DNA from: Balanoglossus misakiensis | Taxonomy: Eukaryota; Hemichordata | Length of the DNA stretch: 64,000 nucleotides | Assembly: GCA_040954595.2 (NCBI GenBank) | Contig: CM082576.2 | Span: 13,826,001 to 13,890,000, forward strand | Direction: 5' to 3' | Shown: positions 47,901 through 58,756 of the stretch, in pieces | Layout: the number at the start of each line of letters is the position of its first letter | Numbering within the stretch: position 1 is the stretch's first letter | Translations under genes and position numbers: made by a program | Notes under the pieces: model-generated | What the model was told of the DNA's origin: nothing | Databases searched by the model: none | Seen by the model: the letters and a program-made list of their open reading frames with translations, nothing else

Positions 47901-50900
47901 TCAATTTGCTCCTGAAGTGAAGGATATGAGCGAGGAGGACCTTCTTTCAATGGGAAGAGACAGACCTGATGTCAAAGAAGCAGAAAAGGTAGAACTCTCA
48001 AAAGCAGAAGGTGTGAGAGCTGAATTCAGAGTGGATGAAATGGCTGTAGACAAAGATCAATTTGCTCCTGAAGTGAAGGATATGAGCGAGGAAGACCTTC
48101 TTTCAATGGGAAGAGACAGACCTGATGTCAAAGAAGCAGAAAAGGTAGAACTCTCAAACGCAAAAGGTGTGAGAGCTGAATTCAGAGTGGATGAAATGGC
48201 TGTAGACAAAGATCAATTTGCTCCTGAAGTGAAAGACATGAGCGAGGAAGACCTTCTTGCAATGGGAAGAGACAGACCTGATGTCAAAGAAGCAGAAAAG
48301 GTAGAACTCACAAAAGCAGAAGGTGTGAGAGCTGAATTCAGAGTGGATGAAATGGCTGTAGACAAAGATCAGTTTGCTCCTGAAGTGAAAGACATGAGCG
48401 AGGAAGACCTTCTTTCAATGGGAAGAGACAGACCTGATGTCAAAGAAGCAGAAAAGGTAGAACTCACAAAAGCAGAAGGTGTGAGAGCTGAATTCAGAGT
48501 GGATGAAATGGCTGTAGACAAAGATCAATTTGCTCCTGAAGTGAAAGACATGAGCGAGGAAGACCTTCTTTCAATGGGACGAGACAGACCTGATGTCAAA
48601 GAAGCAGAAAAGGTAGAACTCTCAAACGCAAAAGGTGTGAGAGCTGAATACAGAGTGGATGAAATGGCTGTAGACAAAGATCAGTTTGCTCCTGAAGTGA
48701 AAGACATGAGCGAGGAAGACCTTCTTTCAATGGGAAGAGACAGACCTGATGTCAAAGAAGCAGAAAAGGTAGAACTCTCAAACGCAAAAGGTGTGAGAGC
48801 TGAATTCAGAGTGGATGAAATGGCTGTAGACAAAGATCAGTTTGCTCCTGAAGTGAAGGATATGAGCGAGGAAGACCTTCTTTCAATGGGAAGAGACAGA
48901 CCTGATGTCAAAGAAGCAGAAAAGGTAGAACTCTCAAACGCAAAAGGTGTGAGAGCTGAATTCAGAGTGGATGAAATGGCTGTAGACAAAGATCAGTTTG
49001 CTCCTGAAGTGAAAGACATGAGCGAGGAAGACCTTCTTTCAATGGGAAGAGACAGACCTGATGTCAAAGAAGCAGAAAAGGTAGAACTCACAAAAGCAGA
49101 AGGTGTGAGAGCTGAATTCAGAGTGGATGAAATGGCTGTAGACAAAGATCAGTTTGCTCCTGAAGTGAAGGATATGAGCGAGGAAGACCTTCTTTCAATG
49201 GGAAGAGACAGACCTGATGTCAAAGAAGCAGAAAAGGTAGAACTCACAAAAGCAGAAGGTGTGAGAGCTGAATTCAGAGTGGATGAAATGGCTGTAGACA
49301 AAGATCAGTTTGCTCCTGAAGTGAAAGACATGAGCGAGGAAGACCTTCTTTCAATGGGAAGAGACAGACCTGATGTCAAAGAAGCAGAAAAGGTAGAACT
49401 CACAAAAGCAGAAGGTGTGAGAGCTGAATTCAGAGTGGATGAAATGGCTGTAGACAAAGATCAATTTGCTCCTGAAGTGAAGGATATGAGCGAGGAAGAC
49501 CTTCTTTCAATGGGAAGAGACAGACCTGATGTCAAAGAAGCAGAAAAGGTAGAACTCACAAAAGCAGAAGGTGTGAGAGCTGAATTCAGAGTGGATGAAA
49601 TGGCTGTAGACAAAGATCAATTTGCTCCTGAAGTGAAGGATATGAGCGAGGAAGACCTTCTTTCAATGGGAAGAGACAGACCTGATGTCAAAGAAGCAGA
49701 AAAGGTAGAACTCACAAAAGCAGAAGGTGTGAGAGCTGAATTCAGAGTGGATGAAATGGCTGTAGACAAAGATCAATTTGCTCCTGAAGTGAAAGACATG
49801 AGCGAGGAAGACCTTCTTGCAATGGGAAGAGACAGACCTGATGTCAAAGAAGCAGAAAAGGTAGAACTCACAAAAGCAGAAGGTGTGAGAGCTGAATTCA
49901 GAGTGGATGAAATGGCTGTAGACAAAGATCAGTTTGCTCCTGAAGTGAAAGACATGAGCGAGGAAGACCTTCTTTCAATGGGAAGAGACAGACCTGATGT
50001 CAAAGAAGCAGAAAAGGTAGAACTCACAAAAGCAGAAGGTGTGAGAGCTGAAGTCAGAGTGGATGAAATGGCTGTAGACAAAGATCAATTTGCTCCTGAA
50101 GTGAAAGACATGAGCGAGGAAGACCTTCTTTCAATGGGACAAGACAGACCTGATGTCAAAGAAGCAGAAAAGGTAGAACTCTCAAACGCAAAAGGTGTGA
50201 GAGCTGAATTCAGAGTGGATGAAATGGCTGTAGACAAAGATCAGTTTGCTCCTGAAGTGAAAGACATGAGCGAGGAAGACCTTCTTTCAATGGGAAGAGA
50301 CAGACCTGATGTCAAAGAAGCAGAAAAGGTAGAACTCTCAAACGCAAAAGGTGTGAGAGCTGAATTCAGAGTGGATGAAATGGCTGTAGACAAAGATCAG
50401 TTTGCTCCTGAAGTGAAGGATATGAGCGAGGAAGACCTTCTTTCAATGGGAAGAGACAGACCTGATGTCAAAGAAGCAGAAAAGGTAGAACTCTCAAACG
50501 CAAAAGGTGTGAGAGCTGAATTCAGAGTGGATGAAATGGCTGTAGACAAAGATCAGTTTGCTCCTGAAGTGAAGGATATGAGCGAGGAAGACCTTCTTTC
50601 AATGGGAAGAGACAGACCTGATGTCAAAGAAGCAGAAAAGGTAGAACTCTCAAACGCAGAAGGTGTGAGAGCTGAATTCAGAGTGGATGAAATGGCTGTA
50701 GACAAAGATCAATTTGCTCCTGAAGTGAAAGACATGAGCGAGGAAGACCTTCTTTCAATGGGAAGAGACAGACCTGATGTCAAAGAAGCAGAAAAGGTAG
50801 AACTCACAAAAGCAGAAGGTGTGAGAGCTGAATTCAGAGTGGATGAAATGGCTGTAGACAAAGATCAGTTTGCTCCTGAAGTGAAGGATATGAGCGAGGA

Positions 50901-53335
50901 AGACCTTCTTTCAATGGGAAGAGACAGACCTGATGTCAAAGAAGCAGAAAAGGTAGAACTCACAAAAGCAGAAGGTGTGAGAGCTGAATTCAGAGTGGAT
51001 GAAATGGCTGTAGACAAAGATCAGTTTGCTCCTGAAGTGAAAGACATGAGCGAGGAAGACCTTCTTTCAATGGGAAGAGACAGACCTGATGTCAAAGAAG
51101 CAGAAAAGGTAGAACTCACAAAAGCAGAAGGTGTGAGAGCTGAATTCAGAGTGGATGAAATGGCTGTAGACAAAGATCAATTTGCTCCTGAAGTGAAGGA
51201 TATGAGCGAGGAAGACCTTCTTTCAATGGGAAGAGACAGACCTGATGTCAAAGAAGCAGAAAAGGTAGAACTCACAAAAGCAGACGGTGTGAGAGCTGAA
51301 TTCAGAGTGGATGAAATGGCTGTAGACAAAGATCAATTTGCTCCTGAAGTGAAGGATATGAGCGAGGAAGACCTTCTTTCAATGGGAAGAGACAGACCTG
51401 ATGTCAAAGAAGCAGAAAAGGTAGAACTCACAAAAGCAGAAGGTGTGAGAGCTGAATTCAGAGTGGATGAAATGGCTGTAGACAAAGATCAATTTGCTCC
51501 TGAAGTGAAGGATCTGAGTGAGGAAGACCTTCTTGCAATGGGAAGGGACACAGCAGACAGTGATGAAGCTTCCAGGACAGAACTACATGATGTCCAAACC
51601 CAATTTTCAGTAAATGAAATTGCCATACCACAAGTGCCAGATGAGAGTGAAATTGTCGTACCTCCTGTTTCCAAAGTAGAACAAAAGGAACACCCAGAAC
51701 ATCTCTTAGAGGCTGCTGTTATTCACAGTGAAGTTGCAGTAGAGGAAGGTGCAATAGATAGTGGTGAGTTAAACACAGAAAATGCAGACTTAGAAGAAGA
51801 TATTGAACAAAGAATAAAAGAGGCTCAACCAGCTATTGAGGAGGAGGTAGCCTTTCCAGTTCATCAAGCAGTTATTGTAACAAAGCCTGATGAGACTACG
51901 CTTGACAAAGCTGAACTTTGCGAAGGAAAAATTCACAACCGTGAAATACCCGACACTGGCAGTTATAACAAACACTACATGCATGTGGAAGTTGTTCAAG
52001 CATCATTTGCTGAAGAACATGACGACCTCGGTAATGGAGAAGGATCCGACGCAGTAAAACTCAAAGTTGAGAAGTCAACACCACCATCATTTCTTGAAAG
52101 GGAAGAAGCATTTCAACATGGAGACACTGAATCCGATTCAGATCTCAGATCTCTTGATCACGATGTGAAAGAATCTCTCCCGTCAGTAAAGGATTTGCCT
52201 CTCTCCGTTGGTTACTATTCTGACAGTTTGAGCGAAGAACGCGTAGAGCAAGAGCACACTGATGTACATACTGAGTCACCAACTGCAACACACGTGGCAA
52301 TACCTGGTGAGGTGCCTGCAGGCCGTGAAGCTAAGAAAGAACACGTTTCACTCACAGAAATCGATCCTGTAGAGGAAGGTGAAAGTGTTCTATCGGGCTC
52401 TCGGATGAAACAGAGCGAGTTTTCTATGCCTGCAAGCATTGTACCCGGTAGAGAAACAATCGCACCACAACAGGCACACACGCTTACACCATACGAAAGT
52501 TCTGCCGAGGACTATAGCTTGCCTAAAGAGGAGCGACCGGCCGTGGCAACTATTGCTTCTGTTGAAATCCAAAGAACTGCCAAAGCTGGTGAAGCATACC
52601 GGGATATCGCCGACACGGCCGAGGAGAAGGTGTCTACGTATGCCACACCAGACAGTTTGCACGTTTCTGCGGGTTTCCAATCACCACCAACTCATGCCAA
52701 TCAAAACGCACCCATTCCTACTGACCTGTCTTCTGAATTTCCACTGCGTGAAGAAACTCAGAAAACAGGTGAGATGCCAGCAGCACCCATCACGCCCGAC
52801 AAGGATCTCACTCGCGCTCCAGTGGAGACCGTCCAGGCTTCACCCGAGTCTAGTGTAATAACCGCACCTCTTGAATCTCTTCGACTCTCTGAAGACTTGA
52901 CACCCACTGCAAGTCTCGAGCCTTCAGACTCGTCTTCCACCGAACTCACTGCACCTTCTGAAATCTCTCCTACTGAACCTATCTCGAGAACTTCTCCTTC
53001 TGCTGTGCCTGTCGACTCTCTGGTTACCGATCTGTCTTCTGGGGAACCCTCGCAAGGTGACGTGGCTCGTGCTGAAGAACCACAGTCCACCGTTCCAACT
53101 AAATTGCATGTACTTCCCATTTCAGTCACAGAAGGTGAATTTTCAGGGGAACCAGTGCCAGGGAAACCTGGCGTTGTGAGACTGCCGATCATCTACAAAG
53201 ACATGCCGCAAGCAGAAATGCCAGAAAGGTCATTTATTGGTCCTAAGGAGGTGGGCTGGCAAGAGGCAGGTGTTCTTGATGTCAATCTAAGAAAAACAGA
53301 TGACAAGAAACCAGCAAGGCCTGGAGACATTCCAG
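41989..53335 (+). CDS. Giant 11.35-kb coding exon with two tandem repeat arrays
   Basis: The frame is open from the acceptor ttgtag|GCCCTG to the donor CCAG|gtaaga: 11,347 nt, 3,782 full codons plus one base, so phase 0 in and phase 1 out. The first ~45 residues (EVRSYEDEIEAINAKTEELY) are the last helix of the rod; the rest looks disordered. In order: a linker with two early EEDLLALG-type motifs (42373, 42541); 13 units of 21 residues (42718-43524); a Ser/Pro/Arg segment (SPERSSPHGSRKSSPERK, about 43790-43870); a 3-kb acidic region with a basic-plus-serine cluster (KRRKLSESSTSSSSTSSDE, about 46393-46450); about 27 units of 52 residues (47290-51633); an acidic linker; and a Ser/Thr/Pro-rich end. 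I recognise no folded domain. A donor-like site after 44257 has the same phase as the exon end. Confidence 0.92.
42718..43524 (+). repeat. Tandem array A: 13 units of 63 bp (21 aa)
   Basis: Unit starts fall exactly every 63 bp from 42718 to 43474. Each encodes (V)IPEGMTAEEWRQHPSY followed by VQQG. Unit 1 is divergent (SIPEGMTAAEW, with different synonymous codons), unit 8 has Tyr-Asp-Gln instead of Tyr-Val-Gln, and unit 13 leaves the array after HPSY. Units 2-12 are otherwise identical in DNA. The 63-bp period leaves all reverse frames open, producing false minus-strand ORFs. Confidence 0.97.
44254..44263 (+). promoter_or_regulatory. Candidate alternative 5' splice site in the giant exon
   Basis: CCAG|GTGAGA matches the U1 consensus well. 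The cut after 44257 is phase 1, identical to the exon's real end (CCAG|GTAAGA after 53335), so either site can join the exon at 53927 in frame, restoring a GAG codon. Use would skip 44258-53335 (9,078 nt, 3,026 codons). Sequence after the site becomes AT-richer. Splicing is inferred, not shown. Confidence 0.5.
47290..51633 (+). repeat. Tandem array B: 26 exact 156-bp units plus divergent edges (52 aa)
   Basis: Unit starts (MSEEDLLSMGRDRPD) fall every 156 bp from 47458 to 51358 without indels, 26 units. They are preceded by a divergent 168-bp unit (47290, with four extra residues) and followed by a decaying unit (51514-51633). Each unit then has VKEAEKVELTKAEGVRAE, FRVDEMAVDKDQFAPEVKD: acidic, about 16 acidic to 9 basic residues. 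Variants are SNAK for TKAE (seven units), SNAE (one), AMG for SMG (two) and single F-to-Y/V or R-to-G/Q changes. DNA identity is very high, including at silent sites. Confidence 0.97.
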
Positions 53336-53633
53336 GTAAGAAAAAAATTGTTCTTTGAGCTAATGCTTATGATGCCAAATAATTCAATCAGACAAGGTAA
53401 TAAAATTACCAAGTCCATAAAATGTTATTCTTACAGAGTAAAGAAAGGTAATCTGCAATGCTATTATTGTAAGTGATGGTATCAGATGCCCAGAGTAAAA
53501 ATTCTAAACATTCTTGAAGAACGTAGGGTTGTGTGATTTTATTTGCAAATTTTCATTTACAATAAAATAGCATTGTTGTGTCTGTATCCATCCATTTTTA
53601 ATGTGCCCAATAACAATAACAATAACATAAACA

Positions 53634-53841
53634 TACTGTAAAACGAGAAATTTTCGCAAGCGATAAATTTTTACAAACTATGCAGGCAAACAAAAAGTGA
53701 AAATTAGAAGTCGCGTCAAAATGTTTTTTTTTTTAACGATGCAGTAGAATACGAGAGCATGATAATTTATCGTCGCATAAAAGTTGCCTCTGTTGATATC
53801 CTGATAATTTCATGTTGCGAAAAATTTCCCGTTTTACAGTA
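53634..53841 (+). repeat. Palindromic MITE, family 1 (copy 3)
   Basis: A 208-bp element, TACTGTAAAAC to GTTTTACAGTA, with the AGTCGCGTCAAAATG block and CGATGCAGTAGAATACGAGA in common with copy 2 but more CG-to-TA decay. It lies in the 591-nt intron after the giant exon and ends 85 bp before the acceptor. Nothing else is seen in that intron. Confidence 0.85.
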
Positions 53842-53926
53842 TTTCAATCAGTTGTTGAAATGGAAAGAAATGTGTCCCCACAATGACATCGACTAAAATA
53901 TTTCACCATATCTCTTTGCACCACAG

Positions 53927-54258
53927 AGACTCCTGTCAAATATGCTGAGCATAAACCACTTGAAGCCAAGGAAACACACCTCAAACCACTTGAAGAGATG
54001 CAAGCCTACAGTGTTGGCAAGCCCAAGGAGTACAGCATTCCAGAATCCAGAGAAATCAAGAAAGACTTTGTCCACCCTGCCAAGGCAACTGAACTGGAGA
54101 GACAGAGAAGCGAAGTGACCAGGCAGACCCAGCCCAAGGGAGAACCTCAGCCAGCTGATGTCGCCAGACGAGATGAGCTTGAGAGAAGACCTCGTCTCAA
54201 GGGCAGCGGTGAAAAGATTGTCAAGTTACAACAGGCCTTTGATGCTTTGCGAAGCCAG
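53927..54258 (+). CDS. Exon joining the disordered insert back to the rod
   Basis: 332 nt: two bases complete the split codon, then 110 codons, leaving in phase 0. Acceptor ccacag|AGACTC, donor CAG|gtatgt. The first part is Lys/Pro/Glu-rich (VKYAEHKPLEAKETHLKPLE, then a near repeat of HKPLE/LKPLE); the last ~25 residues (EKIVKLQQAFDALRSQ) are helical. It is the only partner that restores phase after the giant exon. Confidence 0.9.
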
Positions 54259-54530
54259 GTATGTCTTGCCAACAAATTTGTGCTGTATCTGTTCAAAGAG
54301 GCCTCCTTTTGACAATATACTACTGTCACTGCATTTTAATTTAAGGGAGTTTATTTAATTTTTTGCACATTTCAAATTGTGAATGCATGGGTTCAAGGTT
54401 CTATTGAGTCAGAAAAAATGCTTAAAAATCAAAACTGTTCTGTGCTTGTTTTGAAATAAGCTTGCATCAAAATTCTTCCCGCCACGAGATCGTTCACAAA
54501 TGTTCTTTCATTGTTCCATTTTATTTGCAG

Positions 54531-54689
54531 ATGGGTGAGAAGGGAAGCAAGCTGCAGTCGGCACTGGCATTGCAAGAAGATTACCAACATTCCTTACTGG
54601 ATCTAACAGAAAGGATAGAAAATGGAAAGGCAAACTTGACCAGCACAGATTTAGTGGAAGACCTCGATGAACAGCTACAGAATGTGCAA
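54531..54689 (+). CDS. Rod exon (53 aa)
   Basis: 159 nt, phase 0, acceptor ttgcag|ATGGGT, donor CAA|gtaagt. It includes KLQSALALQEDYQHSLLDLT and ends DEQLQNVQ. The leading ATG is internal, not a start. Confidence 0.88.
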
Positions 54690-54908
54690 GTAAGTTCATC
54701 TTTCGTACGGACATAGCTACAGAGACCACACTGAAAAAATAATCGGGTGAGACTGAGTTGAAGCTCGCCAGTAGAGGGCGCTGTTGATTGATATGAAGTT
54801 GGTCTAATGATATTCTGTCTGGACAGTCCATTAGTGAGAACTTCTAGCTTATACTTGCTCTGTGGCAGATGTACGAGGGAATTATGTCCAAATTCTTCAC
54901 ATTTTCAG

Positions 54909-55091
54909 GAGCTTGTTGCCGAGATAGCAGAGATGAAGGAACTGAACACTCTGGTTGGCGAGAAAGGGCAACTGGTCATCAAGGAAGGCGATGTAGCAGG
55001 GCAACAAGCCATGGATGCAACTCTTGGATTGCTCGGTGATAGATTGGATGAACTCAGGATACAGGCGTCCAGCAAACTGAACCAGATCAGT
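54909..55091 (+). CDS. Rod exon (61 aa)
   Basis: 183 nt, phase 0, acceptor tttcag|GAGCTT, donor AGT|gtaagt. It reads from ELVAEIAEMKELNTLVGEKG to LRIQASSKLNQIS. With the exon at 54531 it makes 114 residues, one repeat. Confidence 0.88.
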
Positions 55092-56143
55092 GTAAGTTTA
55101 TGAAACTGGTTTATTTAGGACCTTTGCTTTGTAAATATACTTATATTCATCTTCAGTGTGAATTAACATTAATTGAGTCATTTGTCTCTTCTATAATGAA
55201 AAATGTTGCAAGGCTGGTTGTCATAGTGATATTACACTCTCGTGTATTAAGATGCTATATAGAAAAGTTATGTGTATCGTCATTATTATTATAAACTTTA
55301 TTTCGGTCTTAAACGTCCATATCAGTGTAATGAAAAAATTGTTACAGAAACTTTGAAAAACTAGCTGTCTTATTTCACATTTGTTGACAAGAAAATAAAC
55401 CATTCACAGTAAAAAAACTATTTGTATTAGAACTGTTCATAAAAAATGGAGCAGACAACCGTTATTATCACATGTATGTGTCAGAAATCAGAAAATAAAC
55501 TTGTTGTCTTCTGTATGTAGGATAAGATTGAAGAGAGAGACAAAGAGAGGGAGAGAATGCTTGCTTATCAGTCTCAGCTGCGACAAGTTGAAGACTGGGT
55601 CAGCGCGGCCCTCAAAGATTACGAAGGCTTGGTTAGCTTTGAAGATGCAGATCAAAACATTGGTGACATCGATGAATGCATCAAAGTCAACAAGGTATGA
55701 GTTACTTTTGTTTGCATCTCAGTACAATACATTGTTTGACTTTGATGATGCTATGGATGCTATTTCAAATTCTATTTGCGGCCCCGTGATGCAATGCATC
55801 GGTGAAATTGACATGGTACACATGCATTTGTACAGGGAGGTGTTCAAAGTTCAAGCAACTTGTTTGAGTATAGATGGCAATAATTTCGAAATAGAAACAA
55901 CTGTTTGTGATGTTGTAAGTGTGAATGCAAGAAATTAATCCCACGAATATAAATTAATCTTATAACCCCAATGCAGTACACCAAATTGTCCTTACTGTTA
56001 ATTTTGTGTAAAAAAAACATTTGATGTGATATGATGTGATGTGATGTTTCATGATGTGCATTATACTTACGTGGCCTAATTTACATTTTTATGAAAAAAA
56101 CTTATTAGTGACAAATGATGTTTTTTTTCCTCGCAACACACAG
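55092..56143. other. Introns 55092-55520 and 55695-56143
   Basis: AT-rich. The second contains a short (TGATG)n-like run at about 56020-56060. No other feature is seen. Confidence 0.65.
55521..55694 (+). CDS. Rod exon (58 aa)
   Basis: 174 nt, phase 0, acceptor atgtag|GATAAG, donor AAG|gtatga. It includes KERERMLAYQSQLRQVEDWV, a helix A with the tryptophan, and ends DECIKVNK, like the C-type exons of the left region. Confidence 0.88.
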
Positions 56144-56467
56144 GCATTGCAAAAGGGCTTGGGCGAGAAATTACAGAAAATCAATGAACTCGTCTCCAAT
56201 CTGTCCTACGAACCAAGCGACAAGGCGGACACGGTCCATGCACAGGCGGAATTGCTGGGGGCTCGGATGGACGGACTCCGAGATGAGCTGAGCGACAACG
56301 AGGAGACCCTGCAGGCGATGAGGAGGAGAGCGAAGATCGCCAGGGAGTATCAAGACGACGTGCAGAAACTCCAGAATTGGATGAGCGCCCCCGGATCCGC
56401 CCCCTTCATCACTGTCACTCCCGAACCGAGTCCTGAAATTCTGCGACAACAGGAGCTCAACAGACAG
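56144..56467 (+). CDS. Rod exon (108 aa), last constitutive exon in the window
   Basis: 324 nt, phase 0, acceptor acacag|GCATTG, donor CAG|gtatag. It includes LGEKLQKINELVSNLSYEPS and YQDDVQKLQNWMSAPGSAPF, then a proline-rich loop (ITVTPEPSPEILRQQELN) that breaks the usual helix A, suggesting a flexible joint. Confidence 0.9.
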
Positions 56468-58756
56468 GTATAGATAACAATTTCTCTCATTGTGTGAGAA
56501 ACAAATTGGATGTCATAACAAAAGTTACAGTTTGAGAGCCGAAAAATATGTAAGTTCAGTTTTGTGTGGAATATAATGCAAAAGAAAAGGTATGACTCTA
56601 AAATATGTGTTAGCTCAATGGTGTTATCGAGTTCAGTGTCAAGGCTATCAAAGAACATATTATCACATGACCAGCAATGGTGTCGAACCACGAGTTGCCG
56701 TTTCTTGCTTGTATTTGAATTGTGGAATTTGGCATTAGAGTTTACATTATCGAGAAAAGAGTCTGTGGTGGATTGACTGTACAGCGTCTGCCTAAGTTTA
56801 GCTGTCTCTGAGGTTACAAATGATGGAGTGAAGAGTTCAGAGGTCGTAGTATGAATTCACACTGGCCGTTCCACTGGGTTTTTGTGTCTACGTCCATGTC
56901 TGTTACAACACAAGTCACGTTATGGCTTCATTAGAATGCGTCCGAGATACAACAGACTTCATTATAACTACCCGACTGAAATCTTAATGTCATAGATGAG
57001 GTTTTCAGTGTGTAATGTTGTTTATCTTTCCGTGACAATTTCTTTTGTCCGAGATGGCATCCGTAAAGTCTACTTCCTGTGATAAATCCAAAGGCAGGTG
57101 TGCAAGGGGTCATTTTCCTGTTTGTCTGAAAACAGTGGAGTATGTGCCGTGAATATTTTAGTCTAAAAACAGTCAACCTATGATCTCGCTCAACTATCTA
57201 TGATTAAATGATAAACTTACACAAGGAGACAGTCAGCAAATGACATACTGTAAGACCATTTTTATTCTCATAAACAAAGTCATGGTTTTGAAATTGAGCT
57301 ATTTGAAAGAGCCATGAACAGAAAAAAGAAAGTTACCACACATTCCTAGACAAAACTTTCATTGTTTATAAAAGTAGATTTATTCTATTTCAAGATCAGA
57401 TTAGATTCGACCACATTCACACTCGCTTTTCCCTTTCTTCTTGAAGAGCTCATCTGTTTATTGAGTTGAATGAATTCATAGCTTCATTGTACGTGATTGA
57501 ACAGTTCTGAAAGGAATTAGGTACAAATCTGTATTTGTGCAGTTACAAAAATGTTAAGCCAGCTTAATCTGGTCTCTTTGGTAAAAAATCCTGCCAAAAA
57601 GATTCTTTGAAATCCAGTACATCTTGACTTCACAATCAAAGTAATCAATCATGCAAACTGGTAGGATTGCAAAATACAATGCAGTGTGAAATACCCTCAG
57701 GAAAAACGTTTTGACACATTCTCTGTTATCTTGCTTCTATTATTCAATTTGGGATATTTTGTTGTCCAATGATCATCTTTTCACTGGGCTTCCATTGATA
57801 TTTGAAGACCAGAACTTCTCCACAAAACTGTTTGTATAGACTGCAGAATAATCGCAAGGAGAAAATACCATGTCAACATATGCATAACACTTCTACCTTT
57901 AATATTTGGATTTTCTTGTGATGTAAAATAGCATCTGACAACTGCCAAGTAAAAAATAATCCCCAGGGTCATTTCATAAGCATTTTTGTCTGTCATTACT
58001 CATCACAAGATATGGAGATTACAAGGAAACGGATCAAATAAGAATTGATGACAACTTCCTGCAGCATTAATTGATGCGGTCTAGAAGACTGACATCGCAA
58101 ATTTTGAATGTAGACGTTTGACAGAAATCAAATTTGAAATATGTACGATTGTGTGCCTGTTGGAGTTGAAACTATCATGCAGTTCATTTCCATCAAACCT
58201 CTTCCCTGTCTGGGCAGATGTGTCAAATTCTGTATGAGATCACTAATAAATGTTGTTTGTGTCACACTCAACGGCTAACCTAGGGGGTACAAAGTCTATT
58301 CACACGTGCTGTAAAGGTGTAACAAAGGGCCGTCAGCCAACCAATGGAGATTAAGTGCGTTGTAACCCTCATTTGCATATATTTTCAATAGTGACTGGCA
58401 TTCATCCCAGTGCGGTAAAAGCAAAGCCTCTATACGTACTTGGCAGAGCTCAGTACCTTAGGATTACACAGCACATGTAGGACAGGCGACTTCTCTCGTG
58501 ATCTTTTCCTCTTGGTCTCTGCTACTCTCGCTTTATTCTTGCCAGATCGTGAGCGACTGCCGCGGTTTAAAATTGGATATTGCACGTTTTTGTCTCGCGG
58601 CGATGTATTCTCTGTTACTTTTCTCAATGGATCTTGTTGTGTGTACGCTACAAGTCTGATGGCTGTCTCCGTTCTCACCTCTGACTACATGCATGTTTTG
58701 CACCGTTCAAAGGATTGTTACTCTGTTCCCGATTCAAGTTCGTGTTCGCGTAGGTG
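56468..58756. other. Intron, left part of the last 7.5 kb
   Basis: No exon, RNA gene or complete mobile element is supportable. From about 58440 to 58756 the sequence becomes richer in C and CG with pyrimidine runs (CTCTGCTACTCTCGC), as expected for a 5' UTR or promoter ahead of the candidate first exon at 58757. No clear TATA box. Confidence 0.5.

Larger units (their letters stand above)
1..56467 (+). other. Giant spectrin-repeat rod gene (nesprin-like), internal part
   Basis: One gene spans most of the window. More than 40 plus-strand exons join in frame through AG/GT introns and encode about 100-120-residue three-helix spectrin repeats, each with a conserved helix-A tryptophan (LSKWMKE, LKDWLKE, IERWLKE, LLKWLGD). 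Both ends lie outside the window, so no CH, KASH, EF-hand or GAR domain is seen. Known nesprins (SYNE1/2, Msp300, ANC-1) are very long degenerate spectrin-repeat rods linking nuclei and organelles to the cytoskeleton, and ANC-1 is known for large internal tandem repeats, which resembles the giant exon here. The nesprin assignment is inference; dystonin/MACF spectraplakins are the main alternative. No symbol is given because I do not recognise a specific orthologue. Confidence 0.6.

Noticed and set aside
47290-51633. Array B as a duplicated 156-nt rod exon
   Set aside because: The unit length equals the 156-nt B-type exons, but the encoded sequences do not align and the array has no intron traces. 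I take the match in length as coincidence.
54531-54533. ATG at the start of exon 54531 as a gene start
   Set aside because: It directly follows a ttgcag acceptor and continues the rod frame from 54258.
57240-57260. TACTGTAAGACC as an end of the family-1 MITE
   Set aside because: Only about eight bases match and there is no partner end or CGCGAAA interior nearby.
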